Shown here: positions 61,759-64,000 of the stretch, one piece after another
How the letters are laid out: each line of letters starts with the position of its first letter
Numbering within the stretch: the stretch's first letter is position 1
DNA from: Metallosphaera tengchongensis
Lineage (GTDB): Archaea; Thermoproteota; Thermoprotei_A; Sulfolobales; Sulfolobaceae
Assembly: GCF_013343295.1 (NCBI RefSeq)
Contig: NZ_CP049074.1
Coordinates: 1,779,501-1,843,500, forward strand
DNA: 64,000 nucleotides
Direction: 5' to 3'
Translations under genes and position numbers: made by a program
The notes under the pieces: model-generated
The model's input: the letters and a program-made list of their open reading frames with translations, nothing else
The model's database searches: none
Told to the model about the DNA's origin: nothing

Positions 61759-62571
61759 CTAGCTTAGACCTGCCTGCCTCAGCAGAATCTTAACTACACT
61801 CTTCCCTAACCTGTCCCCTGTGAACTTAGCCTCGAAGTTGTTGACCTCGACCCACGTCTTCAGGTCTTGGTATCCCAACTTCCTTAGGGCCTGTTCTACC
61901 TCCGGGAAATCCTCCACTCTCACCATTTCCTCCTCCATAAAGGTGGCGGCCCAGAGCTCCAAAACCCTCTCCAGTTCTTTCAACGGTTCCAGACTATCAT
62001 CTACCCTTAAGTCAACGTACTTTCCCACGGTCCTAGGGTCTATTTCTCCCTCGCCCCTTTCTTCCTTCTTGACAACAGTGATGGCAGCGCTTTGCTTGCC
62101 CCTCCTATCCCCTCCTTTCCTCTCACCAGCTTTTAATGCCCTCATTATCCTTTCGTATATCTTACCCTTTCCCTCAACCTCCTTAGCCATAGCTTCCAGG
62201 ACATCTTCACCTGTTAGGATGTTCCCTTGCACGGCGAAGTTTGATCCAACTATGTGCCCTGCGTATGGGTAGCACTCTCTCCCAGTGAAAGAGTGGGAGT
62301 TTCCCTTAGAGTCCACAACCCCCAACTGTCTCCTTTCGCGCATGGGGTCAGACCCAGTCAAGATCCTAACTACGTCGCTAGCGCTAGTGCCCCTCTCAAG
62401 GAGCTCCAGTCCCTTGGGCCCGTACTCTAGGTTAGCCAGAGCTTGAGTGGCCAAAGCCCCTGCACCGGGTCTAAGCCATGGGACGAAAGCCCCCACGGCC
62501 AGAAACTTACTAGCTACTCCTACTCCCCAGGCTTCCTCCTCCGGATCATATACTACTACCGAAAATGTCAA
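61759..62571 (-). CDS. DUF1028 family protein (Ntn-hydrolase-like)
   Basis: 270 aa. TFSVVVYDPEEEAWGVGVAS (Thr2 would be the N-terminal nucleophile after Met removal), LAVGAFVPWLRPGAGALATQ, ALANLEYGPKGLELLERG, RRQLGVVDSKGNSHSFTGRE and HIVGSNFAVQGNILTGEDVL are all typical of DUF1028. The fold is that of N-terminal nucleophile hydrolases; the reaction is not known. Its C-terminal 70 residues include a peptidoglycan-independent helical extension common in the family. Confidence 0.85.
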   Translation of the reverse strand: MTFSVVVYDPEEEAWGVGVASKFLAVGAFVPWLRPGAGALATQALANLEYGPKGLELLERGTSASDVVRILTGSDPMRERRQLGVVDSKGNSHSFTGRECYPYAGHIVGSNFAVQGNILTGEDVLEAMAKEVEGKGKIYERIMRALKAGERKGGDRRGKQSAAITVVKKEERGEGEIDPRTVGKYVDLRVDDSLEPLKELERVLELWAATFMEEEMVRVEDFPEVEQALRKLGYQDLKTWVEVNNFEAKFTGDRLGKSVVKILLRQAGLS

Positions 62572-62662
62572 TTATTTCCCCACGTTAATGTTGTGAATGG
62601 GGAAAATATACGTTGTCCAGAATTTGGACTTCTCGGTTAGAAGTTGACCACCCGGTTTCCTT

Positions 62663-63964
62663 ATGGAGTTATGTAAACCTAATTCTCTCACTGAAACTGC
62701 TTATCACGGCCTTTACGACCTGATCGGGTATGTCTTGAGTCTTACCCATGATCTCGCTCCAGGGGTACGTCTGAAAAACAGTTTTAACCAACATTTCAGA
62801 CTAGATCAGGTGATCTTAACCTCAGACCCTTCCACGTTCCACTCCTTACCTCCTTTACCCAAGAGGCTGTTGCCCAACTTCGTGAAGGGGAGGAAGTACC
62901 CTCCCTACGGATTGAGGAAGATAGAAAGTCTGACTGGAGGTATCATAATCCCTCCAGAAAAACTGGAGTTACACGTAAAGGACGGAACCCTCCTAGGGGT
63001 TTACGCCAACGACCCTCTTGGGATGTCTGAGGTATCTAAAGGTTTAGAGACCGTATTCGGGGAACCCCCTGGACACGTCGCCTCATTCCGGGAGTTCTCG
63101 GAAAAGGTCAGGACGTTAAAGGGGAGGTTTAACTTGAAGGTGGTGGTTGGAGGTCCAGGGAGTTGGGAGCTATCGCTTAATTCGCCAGACTGGATAGACG
63201 TTCTTTTGGTCGGAGAGGCTGAGTTAACGTTACCTAAGATATTGACGGAAGAGTCTAGAGGAGTCTTCTTCGGGGAGAAGACCCATAAGTTCTTTCCAAT
63301 TAAGGCACCTTCGGCGATGGCTGAAGTGGAGGTTAAGCGAAAGGACAGGAAGGTACCCCTTGAGGTGGTCGAGGAGGAAATGAAGGTCCAGTCGACGCAG
63401 GGGATGGTCAACCTCATTTCCGATGACCTTTTCTCTTACGGTGAGGGGCTAATCCCTTTACTGTCCCTTGGTAAGAAGTATGGGAAGGTACTGTTCTCAC
63501 AGATAACTCTTCAGTCCTCGTCAGAGGTCGACCTGGGGAAGGTAAGGGAGGTTCTAGGCCTAAACCCTAAGGACTGGAGGTCCCCAGTCCTCTCCGAGGG
63601 TAAAGGGTCGTGCACGATAGGGGAGTTGGACATGAAGGTCATGGGAGAGCTCAATAGGAACTTCATATACCCCATGGTCTACGTACATGAGGAGAGGGTT
63701 CCCGAGTTCGCCCAGTTCAAGAGTATTATCATCCCCCTCCCTACCTCTCAGAGGTACTACGAGGTCCTGTACAGGAGCTGGGTACACAACAGGAGAGTCG
63801 CTAACCTGAGACTCGGACGGATTTTAGACTACGTCCTTTACAAGAACGCTGTTACAAATGGAGAGTACATCAGGAGGCTGAAGTTGAGGGGGATTCACCT
63901 GGTCAACCTCCTCCTCATCGTCCTGGGTTACCTAGTGAACGAGCTGACCTCCCCCTTGCCCTAA
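62663..63964 (+). CDS. B12-binding/radical-SAM-like protein lacking the CxxxCxxC cluster motif
   Basis: 433 aa. Resembles archaeal radical SAM proteins with an N-terminal cobalamin-binding-like region (PPYGLRKIESLTGGIIIPPE; LLGVYANDPLGMSEVSKGLE; LKVVVGGPGSWELS; WIDVLLVGEAELTLPKI) followed by the barrel (PLEVVEEEMKVQSTQGMVNL; ISDDLFSYGEG). Where the [4Fe-4S] loop should be, sequence runs M219-AEVEVKRKDRKVPLEV with no cysteine; the whole protein has only two cysteines. The reading frame is intact, so this is a pseudoenzyme or a very recent loss. Its last residues (ELTSPLP) are encoded by the repeat at 63943. Confidence 0.75.
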   Translation: MELCKPNSLTETAYHGLYDLIGYVLSLTHDLAPGVRLKNSFNQHFRLDQVILTSDPSTFHSLPPLPKRLLPNFVKGRKYPPYGLRKIESLTGGIIIPPEKLELHVKDGTLLGVYANDPLGMSEVSKGLETVFGEPPGHVASFREFSEKVRTLKGRFNLKVVVGGPGSWELSLNSPDWIDVLLVGEAELTLPKILTEESRGVFFGEKTHKFFPIKAPSAMAEVEVKRKDRKVPLEVVEEEMKVQSTQGMVNLISDDLFSYGEGLIPLLSLGKKYGKVLFSQITLQSSSEVDLGKVREVLGLNPKDWRSPVLSEGKGSCTIGELDMKVMGELNRNFIYPMVYVHEERVPEFAQFKSIIIPLPTSQRYYEVLYRSWVHNRRVANLRLGRILDYVLYKNAVTNGEYIRRLKLRGIHLVNLLLIVLGYLVNELTSPLP

Positions 63965-63990
63965 AGGGCTAGGTTTACTGTCCGTTTATC
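63943..63990 (-). repeat. dispersed TnpB-type hairpin repeat overlapping a coding end
   Basis: Minus strand: AGATGATAAACGGACAGTAA then ACCTAGCCCTTTAGGGCAAG and GGGGAGGTCAG. It covers the last seven codons and stop of the radical-SAM-like gene. Confidence 0.8.
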
Positions 63991-64000
63991 ATCTGGATTA

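Noticed and set aside
1-64000. CRISPR array or cas genes
   Set aside because: The dispersed repeats are not regularly spaced, occur on both strands and are separated by kilobases; no cas gene is present.

Overview
The window reads as chromosomal DNA of a thermoacidophilic archaeon, most likely order Sulfolobales (a Metallosphaera- or Acidianus-like genome). The evidence is gene content and signals: TATA/BRE promoters about 26 bp upstream of start codons with mostly leaderless genes, TTGA/ATGA operon overlaps, an acid-type S53 protease, a type B (UdgB-like) uracil-DNA glycosylase, a TrmB-type regulator, SBP56, Hsp20, VapBC, many MFS transporters and many IS200/IS605-type tnpB remnants. No rRNA, tRNA, CRISPR array, intact transposase, virus or plasmid module was seen.

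Layout. 1-1.4 kb: 3' end of leuC plus leuD (leucine or lysine-type dehydratase). 1.7-6.3 kb: membrane protein, two MFS exporters, LOG-family protein. 6.7-12 kb: giant secreted S53 protease and an FAD reductase. 12.2-14.2 kb: winged-helix protein plus AAA+ ATPase with a possible nuclease-like tail. 14.5-17.4 kb: methyltransferase, MFS transporter, MBL enzyme. 18-21.4 kb: unknown protein plus short ParA/MinD-like ATPase, then SBP56 plus a membrane protein. 21.4-27.7 kb (minus): a six-gene energy-converting hydrogenase-RELATED (Ehr) operon whose large subunit lacks the NiFe cysteines and whose antiporter gene is broken by an internal inversion. 28-32 kb: VapBC, 2-hydroxyacid dehydrogenase, MFS-MarR operon. 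32.2-35.8 kb: HyuBA. 36-43.6 kb: MtnA-like isomerase, Lpd-like reductase, Hsp20, two amidohydrolases, a 31-aa microprotein coupled to an unknown 368-aa protein. 43.6-46.5 kb: a graveyard of tnpB pieces around a persulfide-dioxygenase-like MBL gene. 46.5-51.4 kb: TrmB/MFS pair, UdgB, thioesterase, and an AT-rich island with a 45-aa membrane peptide and an HTH protein. 51.5-54.1 kb: zinc-finger/TenA-like protein with a Ta0938-like partner, CAP-domain protein. 54.3-64 kb: amino-acid permease, GYD protein, ZIP transporter, acyl-CoA synthetase, HAD, thioesterase, DUF1028, and a radical-SAM-like protein without its Fe-S cysteines.

The strongest overall signal outside the genes is a dispersed hairpin repeat (about 16 copies, both strands, consensus CCTCGCCCTTTAGGG then GGGGAGGAGGTCAG) that resembles the right end/omega-RNA of archaeal TnpB elements, none next to an intact tnpB, several placed in the leaders of genes. 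At least seven or eight degenerate tnpB fragments accompany it, four of them the same C-terminal tail. Two genes (the Ehr antiporter and one tnpB pseudogene) look as if part of the coding sequence has been flipped in place. Family assignments are from reading the proteins by eye; no database search was run.
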